Part shown: positions 20,206 through 32,940 of the stretch, one piece after another
How the letters are laid out: every line of letters starts with the position of its first letter
How positions within the stretch are numbered: the stretch's first letter is position 1
Source: Echria macrotheca
Taxonomy: Eukaryota > Ascomycota > Sordariomycetes > Sordariales > Schizotheciaceae
Length of the DNA stretch: 64,000 nucleotides
Direction: 5' to 3'
Assembly (NCBI GenBank): GCA_030411725.1
Contig: MU839829.1
Coordinates: 1,302,001 to 1,366,000 of the forward strand
Notes under the pieces: model-generated
The model's database searches: none
The model's input: the letters and a program-made list of their open reading frames with translations, nothing else
What the model was told of the DNA's origin: nothing
Program-made: the position numbers and the translations under genes

Positions 20206-23200
20206 GCGCACCCCAGACGGCCGGGAAGCGGTAGGCAATCTTGAGGCACATACGGACCCGGAGAACTCGGTCGGCAGTGTGGTGATTTGTCTTGAGGACC
20301 GCCAGAACACCAATCACACATGACAAAGCTATTGCCGCACTCTTGGCTCCAGGATCCCGAGCTTTGGGACCGGCCAGAGAGATCGCTCGGGCGGCAAGTC
20401 TGGTAAGTGATGGGTGTGGAGCATTCTCATTGGCAGAACGCTAGGTTCTCGGGTCGGCGCCCTGCCCCGTGCTTTGCCCGTGCTCGCATTCCCGAGACCC
20501 GCCTGGTGTGGGCCGAAGGGGCAAACTGCAACGGGAGGCTCCAGCAGTTGAGCATGTTGAGATCATGCCCAATCGCTCTCCCACAGACCAATGGAGTCAT
20601 CACCCGCACCATCTCGCTTTCGTATCAGAAGAAGCCATCTCAAAGGGCTTTTAGAACCATGCAAGATCGGCCCTGCTGCAGTCGGGCGGAGAGCAGATTT
20701 CCCGATGAATGATCCCCAGCAAAAAAGCCGGACGGAGCGATGACGCCACGCTGCCCGCTCCCTTTTTAGGCTCATCCCGTCGCCCTCTTCCGGGCCCGGC
20801 TCCCGCCTGTCTGCCAGACATCATCCCAACATCATTGGTACATGCGTTCATTTGCGCATCAGTAGCTCGTTCACGACGTTCCAAGTCCCAAGACTCGAAT
20901 CATTGTCATCACGACCAAACAGAGCAGGACGATCTCTGTCCACGAGAGCAGCAATCAATACCTCGCGGCACATTCATTCGGTTCCATGACCGCCTCCCGC
21001 CCAGACTCGGTTGGTAACCCTTCCCACCAACAGGTCCTGCAAACATCATAGTGATGACCTGGCGGTGATGTCCGCCCCGCTGCATGCACCTACTAGCTAC
21101 CGCTCCCGGATTGGGCAGTTATCGGTGCGAAGAAGCAGGCATTCTCATGGCATTCCCTGTCCCCTCGATTTCCATTTGCCCGCATCTGAGCCTGCTCAGC
21201 AAACTGCAGCAACAGGAGGTCTGGAACCGTGCACCACGCAGTCGCCTCGGTTGTGCACTGCAGCGTTGGAACAATGCTTTGTGTAGCGGGGACACCCGCC
21301 TCGAACGAAGGGATGACTTAGTTCGGCAGTCAACTGTGGCCACACCCGATGCTCTGAGAGTACGCACACTGTCCTGGATTTCAGCCTGACAGCAACCAGG
21401 CTCGGCGTGTACAAATCCACGTTGCCCGTCGCATTGCTGCGAAACCCCAGGATGTCAATCGCGGTCGGGTATACCCGCCACATGAACCGCGGAATGGTCC
21501 GCCTCGCGGGAACCGGGCATGATTCGCATTTATCAGACCAATACCGGCCAGCACCAGCAGGATCTACGAGTCCGAGAGTGCTTATACAAAGCGACGGGAT
21601 TTCGGCGCGTTTTGCTTGGACGACAAAAATCCACCGAGAATCCAGCCCATTTTTCGAGTTAAAAAACGGAGTTGGCGACCGCTGTCCCGTACCCTCCCTT
21701 TCCTCGAGACCTCAAGACTCGACCGAGTCTAATCCTTTGGCTCCCCGCCATTGGCGAGAGGCAGGAAACAAGTTACATGACCTGCCTCACAGTCTGGTTA
21801 AGACCTGCAGGCAGACTGCGCTCGGCTGCATCAATCTTGTCTGCCCGACGGTGAATTTAGGCTCATGTGGCTTGATGATCACCGCTGCACTCTAAGGACC
21901 ATTCACGCATTTCCTCCGGAGGAGGATTGCTTCGCGGGCGTAGTTGGAATACCGCAAGAGTTCAGAGTGCAATCAATCTGTCGAGACATAGAGCAGGATA
22001 TGGATCCGTCGTCGAACTGCCAAGCGCTGTCAGTGTCGGGTGGGAAAGCCGGGTCGTCTCGATTGCCTGCGAGGCGATCGGAAGCTTCGACGTCAAAGGG
22101 GCAGGCATCCCATCTCTTGCACTTTCTCGGCCCCCACAGCTGCAGTGCAGAATTTGAGATCGATTTGGACGGCGGGAGGGAGAGGAACGTCCCGCCCCTT
22201 TGACCACGCACTGGGTAGCGACTAACTTTGTTAGCTTTGTTCCGGATGCATTGAGCCCGGTCAAAGAGCCTGCCAAGTGCCAGATGCACCTATCAAGTCA
22301 ACATAGTCAGGTGACAGTGCCGGTGGAATGTATTTCGTCCTGGAATAATTCCAATAGAGCCTCCCTCGCCTTTTCAGAACGCGAACAGGATTGGCGACGA
22401 GAGGTTGTTCCAAAGTCACTCACTGATGGGAAGCGGTCGCCCAAGCTGTGGGAGAAATCCCAACTGCGAGACGCTAACGTCGCCCGCATGTGGGCTTGTT
22501 GAGGGATTCAAACCCCGGTATCAATGTCCTCAACGCGCCATTTTCCAATTATGGAGCGGATCTGACGAGATGTGTGTTGGTTGGAGGACCGCACACGGCG
22601 CAGTTCCGACAACAACAACAATGGACCGTATCAAATTCGGTGGTGGCCACCATTTGTTGCATATGAATGTGGCCCCAAGATGGGGAAAAGGTGGTTACGG
22701 TGAGACCTGCGGGAGCCCTTCCAGTCTCGCCAGTCCAGCGGGAGAGTCCTGTATACCCAGATCATTAAACCACCCCGAGGACTCGGCCCCCAGTTCTTTC
22801 TAGCGCAATGTCGCAGTGATTTCAGACGATAGACTGTACGCTAACACCACTGTCTGCGTTCTAGGCAGGGCAACAACCCAAGGGGCCGGGCCAGCCTACA
22901 CTAGTGCGATGGTTAGACCGTCCCTAGATGGGCGGAACGGCTTGCACAATTTCCTTACTTTCCTGTCGCCGGTCAGGTGCAGAGCTTGAGTGATCGAGTG
23001 ATGCCATTGACGCCTTATCGAATGAGCTGCTTTACTATTCTCGGACCTGGCGCAGCGATGGGAGTGCGAGAAAAGCGAGGTGCTCCTCCTCTGCGTCTCA
23101 GGTCGTTCATCCCCTCCTATCAAGGCATGCCGCGAGAGGATCTTTCCAACGGTTGGAGTCCCGTCAGTCGAGGGACTATGTGATCAGTCACATTTGGGGA

Positions 23201-24513
23201 AGTTGTCATATCTTGCCAATATACACCCGCACAAACGGCCGCCAGCCCGGGTCATATAACTATCAGAGGCCCGTGTGTGGCAGAGTTAGCGGGCGGGCCG
23301 TCGGCGACGAGAGATTTTGCCGAGGCGGCAGGAGTTCACGCATCTATTCTGGTGTCGATTCGGGCCAGCCCAGCGGTTTAATTTGAGTCTTACATCCCCA
23401 TGAAGCTTCAGAAACGGCGGGCCTACCATCCAGGCATGCTGGCAAGCCGGCATCATGAGACAAAACAAGCGAACTGTGGGAGTCTCCCAATTATCAAACC
23501 CTAGCACAGCGGTGGTGTTGATGGGCGGCAGGGAAGGGATATGACATCGAACTGGGTGTCGTTCACGCCCGGGTTTGAAAAAAAAGGGTATACGGTGGAG
23601 GCGGGCGATTGGCTTAGTTTTTCAAACTAACGGGCTTCATCACAGCTTCAACGCTACCTGGAGGCACAACCTTTATCAGGTGATGCCGACGTCGGGATGG
23701 AGAGCGGCGGCGCAGAGTTGGGAGGGAGGGGGGTGGTGAGTGTGGAAGCAGTCAGCCAGCAGGACGCGATCGCGCGGCACACGGCACTAGCGAACTGGGG
23801 GTGGCGTTTGGTTCGGGGCCATGGGCCGAATTTTGGCGAAAATAGCGGTGTGCAATCCAAAAAGCAGGAGCAGATGCAAAAGATAGTGCGGCACAACGGG
23901 CACGTTAGCTAGTGTATTGTCGATATTGCTCGCGCCGCGATAATGTCGACCCTTTTTTTGGTGTGAAATCGTCACGGCCCGACAGGGCCAGGGGTTGTCA
24001 GCTTTCTTGCTCACTGTGGATCGTAGCGGGCCGGCCAATCGCAGGCGCGGACGCCGGGTGATAGCCAACCAGAGAAGGCAAGACCGGGCCTGGCAGATCA
24101 CGTGGTGAAAAGCTCCTGTACTCCACACGCTCTGTCCCGCGCGATTCCTGTCGCAAATCGGTGCGAGGGTGCTCCCTGCCCACTCCCCCAGACGAACTGG
24201 GGGCGCTTTTTTTGCGGGAGAGAAAAAGAAAAGAAAAAAAAGAAAACAGGGAGCGGCGTGTCCAAGAGACCACGCTGGGAAGCCGGGGGCTGGTCGAGCT
24301 GAGGATGGCCCGCCCCCGGCCAGTTCGGCAATTATCGTGACGAATCGTCTGGTCGTCCCTGCACGCGTTTGTTGGAGGCGTGATGCCCCATCCGCCCCAG
24401 CCGTGACAAGATCGATGCGTTCGTTCGCCACGTCCACATCCCCTCTGTTGATCTGGGCCTGCTAATGTCGTTAGGCTCGATCGGGTCCAGATCTGACCGA
24501 CAGTCCTCGCCAG

Positions 24514-24858
24514 TCATTGGATCCGACCGGCGCCCCTCGAGACTCTGAGACAACGCATCCACCACAACCCGCGCCATCCCTTCACAAAGTCGATGTTTGC
24601 TTCTCCGCAAGATCGAGAACATGGTTGACAACAGCTACGTTCGTCGAGAGGCTTGACGAGCTTACGTTTTGATTCCGATCGTCTGTTACTAGCCCCGAAG
24701 AATACCCCTACGAATTTGGTGCCGTGTTTCTGTGAGAATGCTGACACCAGGCACACACACCCACCTGGCCCGCAGGCCCGGCACCGGCCGAACGTCGTCG
24801 TCCACCTCTGGCCGTTGTGGTACTTCAACATCCAATACCACTCTGTAGCGGTCGACAT
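24514..24858 (-). pseudogene. Possible decayed copy of the small Cys-rich family
   Basis: From Met at 24858 the frame reads STATEWYWMLKYHNGQ, then RCRACGPGGCVC. The tryptophan-rich lead and the later Cys pairs match the layout of the 54.8-kb protein, but the first Cys cluster is replaced by MLKYHN. Single-base changes from Cys codons could explain part of this. The C-terminal two thirds show no family feature. Equally it could be a chance ORF. Confidence 0.2.
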
Positions 24859-27800
24859 GCGGTTTGAATTCGGGATTTCTTCTGACAAGAAGAATCAGGA
24901 AATCGACCCCGATGACTGCAGGCCCCGAGACTCAAACGCTGCGTCCGTCGTCGCATCATGCGATTTCAACGAGCGACGATAGCCGTCCCTGAATGAGCGG
25001 CTGCAATGGTCAGCACGGCTTCGGACATATTTACCGTGTTGTTCGTGACACATGCCATTCGGGCTGGTTCGCCTTACTTGGCCCTTGGATTCGACGAGAG
25101 GACGGGTACGAAACTCCGCTATTGGATAGAGAAGAAGGGCTTGGCCCGTAATCTGACACTGGCACGCATCACTTTTGCCTACAATAGACCGTCGATACCT
25201 TCACCTTCACGGAACACGCAAGCACTTGGACTCTTTGGGTCGTAATCATACGCCAATAGCTCGCTGGAAGGTCTTGGTATCGACAGCACACCATTCTCAC
25301 ACAGCAGCGTTGGTGGTGCCCAGCCACATCATCCAGTTTCGATCAAGATGACTTTGTTTCCCCGTCTTCTTCCTGGCCAGGTGTCGATGTCGTTCCCTAC
25401 CGCTACCGGCACAGTGTGACATCTGCGGCCCCCTGCTCCGAAGAACTGCAAACCCCCGGCCACACACACACGCACACACGGACGCGATGTTGCAGCGGAG
25501 CAGCACCACCCAAATTTGGCTGGGCGAACCAACAGATGCTTGGGTGTGTTTCTGAGGATCGAGCCAAGCAACACCCTGACTGTCGCGCAGCAAAAGGGCG
25601 GTGAGGGCGCATCACAAACGAGGTTCCAGTCAGGTTTTCGGTTCGGTTCGGGCCCAATTTATCCACACTTTGTTTCTTTCTCACGTCAGTTGACGGCCGC
25701 GGGGATATTGTGATGGCTCTCGCGAGTCTGACTGGGTTGCAACGGCGCCAGGTGCTCATCAAGATGATGCCGCTGGCCGCCGAGGGGTCAAGGCTTGCAG
25801 CTTTGCACGCGCTCATTCTCACTTGCTTTTCTCTGTCTCTCCCGTGTGAGACGTCGGCTCTTGGATGCGGCGCGAACCCTGCTCGGGCCTATATTGAAGA
25901 TGATGGGATGGGGGCCATGTGCGGTCTGGGGCAATTCAACCTGGATCCCCCGTCCGGCAATAGCCATTTCGATATGCTGCCAGCTTGCAGCCCGATGAAG
26001 CGCAGACGGACGGCACGGCGGGCTGGCACGGTTCGCAACCAGTCTTGTCCGCACCGGGGTCGTCGCACAGGGAGGATTCATATCGACGTCGCATACAGAC
26101 GGGGCGGCGCGGGTGATGTTCTGGTTACTGTACCAGGCCGTGCCGCAGCGCGAGCAGCAAAACGCCAAAGCGGGGTTGCCATGAAATGTGAGATCTGATA
26201 AAGTTTGGGGGCCTCGTCCGCCCTGAGAGCGGGAAGTTCGCAACCAAGGGGCGAGGCACATCATCAAGCCTTTCCCGCAAGTCACCACCCTGCAGCCTGT
26301 CCCAAAATGAGACAAAGATCCGAACAGCCCATCTTGTCCATCCGTTTCCCAACCCACCCCCTTGGGTTGCTTTGCTCTCAGGCGCAACCCCGCACGCACG
26401 ATACAAAGGCAGAGGAGATACCCGCCATCCATCGACCATCCATGGCCGAGGCAGGTTGGTGGGAGGCTGCTGCTGCTCGCTTGCCCTGTTGTTGCTTGTC
26501 CATATGCAGCCGTTCTGCTGGCTGTCGTGGCATGTTTTACTGCAGTAGCCACACACGGCTCTGACATGAGGGAATTTCTCCTCTTTTCCGACCCTGTCAC
26601 TCGTCCAGGGCCAGGACCGTGATCGTCGGTAACTAACTACGAGTCCTTCCACGTTATCCCGGACCGGTCAGGAGAGGAGGGGGTGGGTGGGTGCCGATGG
26701 TTCAATCTCGTCTTTCACTGAGGGTTACATTCAAGGGGAGGAGGCTGCAAACGAGGGCACCGGTGCGTGTGCAACGGGTGGCCGCAACGGTCGACCAGCT
26801 TTCGAGGCTCCCAAGGAAAAGGAAAACATCGGCGCAAACGCGATGGGCATCCGGACCGTGACGGACCGGAGCGCGCCCCGAATGATCGAGGAAGGTCTTT
26901 TGCTGGGCCCAAGACGCTGTAGCCGCGGGGGATTTCTCACCCCAGCAGATCCTTCCCTCCCCCGCCCCCCCTGGCGGGCCCAACTGAAAGGATTCCGCAG
27001 GGGCGGCGTTCCCTTGTGACTGCGGACCGACGCGAGGGACCATGCGTCTCGCACTACCAGAAGCCGCCATGCCCCGTCTGGAACGACGGGGGAAACGAAC
27101 CCAGCGGCCAACAAGAGGGTCGATATCGGGGAGGGGTGGATGCAGAAAAACGACGGCCGTTTCGACCATCTGGTCTCCGCTTCTTTGTAGTGTTCCTTTG
27201 TTTCGCCAGTCGCGCAGCTCGCGTGCTTGAATTTCCAACAACCCATCTGCGGACGCAGGCGCTTCGACTTGGGGGACGGGTTATCGACGGCCAGTCGAAC
27301 CGCTACCCTCCACCACACCCGACGCCCACGCCCGTCCCAGGAGGTACCCGCCTGTCCCGTCTTCCCGCTGTCCGCAAGACACACCTGCCCTGTTCCCTAC
27401 CCAGTGTGCCATTCCCCCGGGAACGACTCTCTCAATCTTTGTCTCGCTCTTGAAGGAGAGAAGAGGGGGGGCGCAAGTCTTTTTACCCGTCCATTCCTCC
27501 CCAGCCTCCCACCCCTTTCCTTTCACCCCCCCGCGCGGCCGCTAAAACCCTCATTCTTACTTACCGTACGCTGTGAGGCGCGGCAATGCGCTTCCCGCTT
27601 TCGGTTCGTGCGTCGCCGTCATGGGAACGCAGCGTTTGCATTTTGGCAGCGGGCATGGCGCCCAATCGCAAGGGGGAGGCAGAGTGATGTGAGACAGGCC
27701 CTTGGGATTGGTCATAATGATGAAAGGCTGCTGCTGGTTCTCTTTTTTCCCAGGCCGTCATCGACAACGACGGCATGCCCGCCTCGTTCTGGGCCCCAAG

Positions 27801-29187
27801 CCGTGTGAGGGAGGGAGAGAGAGTGTGGGTGCCTCATTGCTTTGTGGCATTTTCCAATTTATTTTTTCCCTTTTTTATTTTACGGTCGAAACCGCAACCG
27901 AAATGGAAGGGGAGGAGACCACACGGTGCCTGGTCTGTGTAGATGACTTCACCCAGCAGCAAACACAGACAGACTCCACCCCCAAAGCGGCGGCGGCCGG
28001 CAGCGGCACAAAACGTGCCAGCTGACGTTTGTTAGGTAGTTATCGCCGCCGGATCATCCATGCCAGATCGTCGGTCGATGGCCCCAGGGACAAAGGGAAG
28101 GAACCCCATGCAATCGTTTTGCACACCTGTTCGCTTCGCTCGTCAGAAGCCTTTCATTTAAATAAAAGCCGAGGAGGAGCGGCGGCGGGTCGAGCGGGAC
28201 GGTCGGGTCGGGTCGGGGAAATGCTTCGCTTGGACTTGGCTGGCTGGGCCTTTCTTTTTTGCTTGACTTGTGTTTTTTGCAAGCAGTGCAGCAGTGCTGC
28301 TGCTATGGCAAATGGGCCTGGTCTGGCCTGGCGACTCCTACCTACCTACTCTACGTACACAAGGAGGCCCCGTCGTCGTCGTCGTCGTCCGCAGCGGGTA
28401 CACATTCACAATTCACATGATCTGCTGCTGACCGGTTGTTGGAGAGAGGTGAGAATCGCTACGCAGTAGGGAGGGGGACCGAGACGTGTGTGCTGATGAC
28501 GGATTTCCCAACTGCCCGTCCAGATTTGGTAGTCACTGTGTAGTTTGGTGATGACTTCACACCTATATATATACATACATGTTTTGTTGACTCTTTTTTG
28601 CGGGTTGAGAAGAAGAGATTCTCTAAATTACATTTCCGCATGGCTTTTTTGGCAGCTGAGGTTAACAACAAACCATCGATCGTCACACGTCATTTGTTTT
28701 GCCCCCTTCTGCAACTTGGCTCCTCTTTTTCTCACGAATCAGGGCGTTTCGAATGACTGACTGATTGACTCCCCGAATGACTGGGTCCGGCGACTTTTTT
28801 GCAAAAAGTTTCCGCCTTGTTTTTTTTGTGTCCGCGGCAGGTTCGAGTGGAATATTTTTGTTAGGTAGGTAGGTAGGGAGGGTTCAGGAGAGGTCGCAAA
28901 AAAAGTCTCCGGGCCAGAAATTTTGGGCGGGACGAACGAGCGGAGTCGTTCAAGTATTTAGGGAGGGAGCGAGTCTGCAGTCGGTGGGGTTTCTGTGTCT
29001 GAACGTTTACAACGACTGTAGTGAAGACGTGAAGGGACAAAAATTCGAGAAGGCCGCCTGCGCACAGCAGTGTTCTGAGCGGAAGAACTTAAGCAGACAC
29101 GCGATATATCGGCGAGACTCTTTTTTTTTTTTGGTTCACTTATCTTAAGAGGAACAAGAGGGAGAACGAGGAGACGAAGAAGAAGCC

Positions 29188-30621
29188 ATGGCGTCTGATC
29201 AGAACAAGGCGTATTTCAAGTGAGTAGTTATTTGTTTGTTTATTTTTTTGCTCTGTCTGGCTTGTATTTGGGGGGGAGGCGGTCATGACGAACTCTCTCT
29301 CTCTCTCTCTCTCGCACACACACACACACACAACCCGCTCCCCACCCCCCTTTTTTTCCGGACGATGACCCCCTTTTTAAACTTGAGATGCTCTCATATG
29401 AGCTGTTGAGGTGGTCATCACCCATGGATGCTGGCTGGGTATTCCCTTGACTAACACCGGTGGCCCCAACCAAGTGACCAGGCAGCGTCCTACGATTCCA
29501 AGCACGAGAAGACGATAGAGCATATCATCGAGGAGATCCGGTCGAGGCTTGACTTTATCGGCGTCGACTGGGTCGATGATGATGACGACGATGCCTCGGA
29601 CGGTGATGCCGGCGGCGCGGATGAGAAGACTCCGAGGAAGACTGTCCGGTTGTTGGACTATGCTTGCGGGACGGGATTGGGTACGTGATGTTTCTGCCGG
29701 GGGGTGGTGCAGATCCGTTTGTTGTCGTCTTCAGGGGCTGTGTCATTTTGCGGGAGGCATGGCTCTGTTGATGTGAAGCCGGTGTTGAGGAGACGATTCC
29801 TTGGGGGATAATGCTAACGCTCTTTCTTCATTAGTATCTAGGGTATGTATGAGGATGTCGACAAGCAGCAGCAGCAGGACCATGTCCAACCTATCCATAT
29901 CCACCTCTCTCACCTCCGCTTCCCTCCCCTTCCTTCTTTTCTTACCGTCACTCAACTAACAAACATCCAGGCCCTAGCCCCCCACACAACCCAATGCATC
30001 GGCATCGACCTAGCAGAGAACATGGTAGCAGCCTACAACAGTAGAGCCAAGAACCAGGTACCTAACTCCCCATCCATCCCATCTTTCACCATCTCTAACC
30101 ACGCACACACAAATCCAGGGCCTCACCCCCGAAGAAATGCACGCCTACCAAGGAAACCTCTGTTCCCCATCCGACCCCTCCCCATCCCACCTCTCCGGCC
30201 GCGAGTTTTGGGGGTTTGACATCGCCGCCGTAGGTCTGGGCTTCCACCACTTTGACGACCCGGCGCTGGCTGCTAGACGGCTTGTCGAGCGGCTGCGGGT
30301 GGGCGGTGTGCTGCTTGTGCTTGACTTTCTTCCGCATGAGAAGATGGAGGTGTGTGTCTTTTTCTTTTTCTTCTTCTTCTGTCCATCGTGGTGGTGGTGA
30401 TACTAATGCTGTGTGTGTTGGAAAAGACATCCGAACCGGCGGCGCACACCATCACCCGCCATGGCTTCTCCGAGGACGAGATCAGAAAGATATTCGAGGA
30501 CGCCGGGGCTGCCGAAAACTTTGGGCTGGAGGATGTTGCGGTTGTGTTTAATCGGGGGAGGGAGGGAAAGCCGGATATGAAGCGGCGGTTGTTTATTGCG
30601 AGGGGGACCAAGTCTGCTTGA
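29188..30621 (+). CDS. Class I SAM-dependent methyltransferase
   Basis: Six exons: 29188-29219, 29475-29680, 29835-29842, 29971-30057, 30119-30349 and 30427-30621, giving 252 residues. Motif I LLDYACGTGLVSRALAP is completed only if an 8-nt exon (29835-29842) is included between the second and fourth exons. Exon 4 gives IGIDLAENMVAAYN (motif II with the acidic ribose-binding residue), exon 5 FDIAAVGLGFHHFDD and ALAARRLVERLRVGGVLLVL (motifs III and IV), exon 6 HTITRHGFSEDEIRKIFEDA. An acidic loop of Asp residues lies before motif I. The fold is of the UbiE/methyltransferase-11 type acting on small molecules; the substrate is unknown and no biosynthetic cluster surrounds it. Introns are 255, 154, 128, 61 and 77 nt; the first has a clear CTAAC branch site. 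The start has a good context (GCCATGG). Confidence 0.88.
29293..29332 (+). repeat. Adjacent (CT)n and (CA)n microsatellites in intron 1
   Basis: About ten CT units are followed almost at once by about nine CA units inside the first intron of the methyltransferase gene. They probably account for that intron being unusually long. Confidence 0.9.
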
Positions 30622-31394
30622 TTTGTATTTGTACTCCGCGCTTTTGTGGTTTATATAGGTAGACAGACGAAGACGGCATTGCATTGTCTTGGATTGTGGG
30701 TGGGTATGGAAGCGGTGGCATGTTGGTTGGTAAAAAGGAGCTGAACATGTTTGTGAACTTGTTGGTTCCTTTTGAGCACAGGGTCAGTCTCATATCTGTT
30801 ACCCCTGGCTGAGAATTACCAGGAATTGGCAACGCAATGTTTCCAGGTGAAAGAAGGTGAGTGGAAGGGCCCGATTTGTTCTGGAGAAGCCGTTCTCCTG
30901 AAATCCGTGACCTGCCCCAGATAGAGCCGGATTGACTGCGTTCAGAGTGTCTGATAGCTTCTTCTGCCTCAATTCAAGAGCATACGATCAAGAATGACAA
31001 GGGTCATTTGTTGCTGCACCTGCTGATACAAAAGCGATTCAGGCCCCCAGAACAAATCTTATTCCCTCAGAGAATATACCATCGAAGGTTCTATCCTCTA
31101 GAGATAACCAAAGACGTTGACTTCTTCAAGATTCTATTCGCCGTGTAGTCCAGCCATCTTGCGAGTCGGTTGTCGGTTATCCTGCGTGACACATCATCCC
31201 GCCCGCTCTCTTCCATTCTTCTTGTATACGTAGCCACGCCCGCCGAATTTCATCAGTCTGCCCGGCCCTGATCCAAGTAGCAGAAAAACTCCCAGCTGTC
31301 GGCAATCGCCTCTCCTTTCCCCATCCCATCCTATCCTTAACTCCTCACCAAATAGCAAACGCCTTCCCAAACCCATCATTCCTCCACCGCCTCA
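30622..31394. other. Convergent intergenic region
   Basis: About 770 bases between the ends of the methyltransferase and F-box genes. Nothing beyond presumed 3' UTRs is seen. Confidence 0.5.
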
Positions 31395-32483
31395 TCACCA
31401 GCTCCGCCACCTCCTCCGCCGTCCCCTCAAAACCTCCTCTTCGGTCCCATGCCATCCCATCTTATGGAACGTGTTTTTGACCATCTTCCTCTCGATATCC
31501 GTGAAGTAGTGCTTACCCACTTCCAGCTCTCTCCGAAAAACCCTCTTGGGCCGTCGTGGCCTCCCCAGCAGCCCACCCCCACGACTCGCCACCGTAGGTC
31601 TGACATGGGGACACATATCCAACTCTACCCTTCCCGTGCGCACATCAAAGCACGCCGTGCCCCGCATCACCGGCTTCCCGTACGGCTTTACCATACCCGT
31701 CTTGTCACTACGCTTCTCCTCGAGATGTTCCCACACCTCCACATACACCTTCTTCAGCTTAATCGGCGGCGGCCGGGCGGGCATGTCGAGGGCTTTGAAG
31801 AGGAGGGGCGTGAGTTCGCGGAAGCGCTTGGGGTAGTGGCATCTATATCTATTTTATCATGTTTTCATTAGTCTTGACATGCATTAACTATTAAAGGGGA
31901 TGAAGGGAAAAGACATACGCGACAGTCTCGACATGGGGCATCTCCTCGATGAGATCCCTCAGTTTCCCGTCGTTGCGGAAGCAGAGGGCATCTTCGAAGA
32001 CGAGGTGGCGCGTGTGCTTGACCATTTCTTCAAAGGTCTTACGGAAGACGGGGTTGGGATCCTTGTTGCCCGAGAGGAGGGCGTCGGTCACGACGAAGGT
32101 GCGGTAGGGAATTTCTTCGGTGACGGCCTCGAGACGTCGGCAGACTTGGCGGATGTTATTCAGAGGATTCGTGTACCGATTATCGCGGTCCGGGTTCTGC
32201 TCCTGTTTTGTCGGGCATCATTAGTTGGGAGTTTCTTTCTTCAGTCACATGTTTATATCTCAGTGTGATGGCAAGTAAGCCAGGGAAAACCAGGAAAAAA
32301 AGATAATGGGAGTAAAGATCGCAAAGGCAACGCAGGAAAACAGTTGTACAATACCTCAACATATCCCAGTATATTCCACAGAAGCTCTGTGGGAAGCTTG
32401 TGCATGGGATACTTCTTCTGCGCCTTGAGTTGTCTCCGAATGTGCCTTTGAGGCCGTCTTCTCTTGGGTTTTCTGATACCCAT
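31395..32483 (-). CDS. F-box protein
   Basis: Three exons, 32483-32355, 32202-31919 and 31842-31395, give 286 residues; introns are 152 and 76 nt (donors GTATTG and GTATGT; a CTAAT branch site lies before the first acceptor). After a basic leader (GIRKPKRRRPQRHIRRQ) comes a short F-box core, HKLPTELLWNILGYVE (about residues 28-43), expected to bind Skp1 in an SCF ubiquitin ligase. The remainder (NPLNNIRQVCRRLEAVTEEI, HTRHLVFEDALCF, then CHYPKRFRELTPLLFKALDM) resembles the divergent substrate-binding half of fungal F-box proteins, with no WD or leucine-rich repeats visible. The start is the first ATG; an upstream in-frame GTG was not used. The substrate is unknown. Confidence 0.72.
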
Positions 32484-32940
32484 TATTTCCTTTCTCACGG
32501 TATTGTCATACGACACAATGAAGGCAATGCGTAAAGGTTGCGGGATGAAGAAAATTGGAAATAATTGGATCCAGCATGGCGGTCAGATGCTAACGGTTCG
32601 TGCAAGAGGGAAAAATCTGGAAAGGAGGTGCAAACTGTATTTGCAACCTTTATGGCTGCAAGTGGCTCGCGCTTCATGAGCCAAGTCTAAGCTTTAACGC
32701 TGGCTCACTAGTGACACACGCCGTCAACGACCTAAGATGTTAGGCAGCATTGAGGTTGGTATATTTATTATCTCCACAAATCATGATACACTAAAAAGTT
32801 GGCTAAAGCCCAAACACACACCAAAGTGGTACGGCCGACCCTAGTCAGAGAAATGATGACCACCCGAGAACCTTAAAAAAAAAGAGCTACCTCACGCATG
32901 TGACAACCTTTCCTGAGTAGTGCAATAAGCCCAAACCCGT
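32484..32940. other. Intergenic interval
   Basis: About 460 bases between two minus-strand genes; AT-richer than its flanks, with no further feature. Confidence 0.5.

Larger units (their letters stand above)
14630..29187. other. 14.5-kb gene-poor block
   Basis: No multi-exon gene with a recognised domain was found. Composition is not AT-rich, so this is not a typical RIP-degraded transposon island. Weak candidates inside it are listed separately (19136-19564, 19975-20205 and 24514-24858). A long frame at 17231-18013 (+) and one at 25788-26600 (-) have no family signature. Simple repeats include a 27-bp direct repeat at 16278-16331 and TAGG tracts near 28.87 kb. Confidence 0.45.

Noticed and set aside
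25788..26600. 270-aa minus-strand frame as a gene
   Set aside because: Overall composition is random-like and overlaps frames on the other strand; only the short CCSRCG segment was kept as a separate observation.
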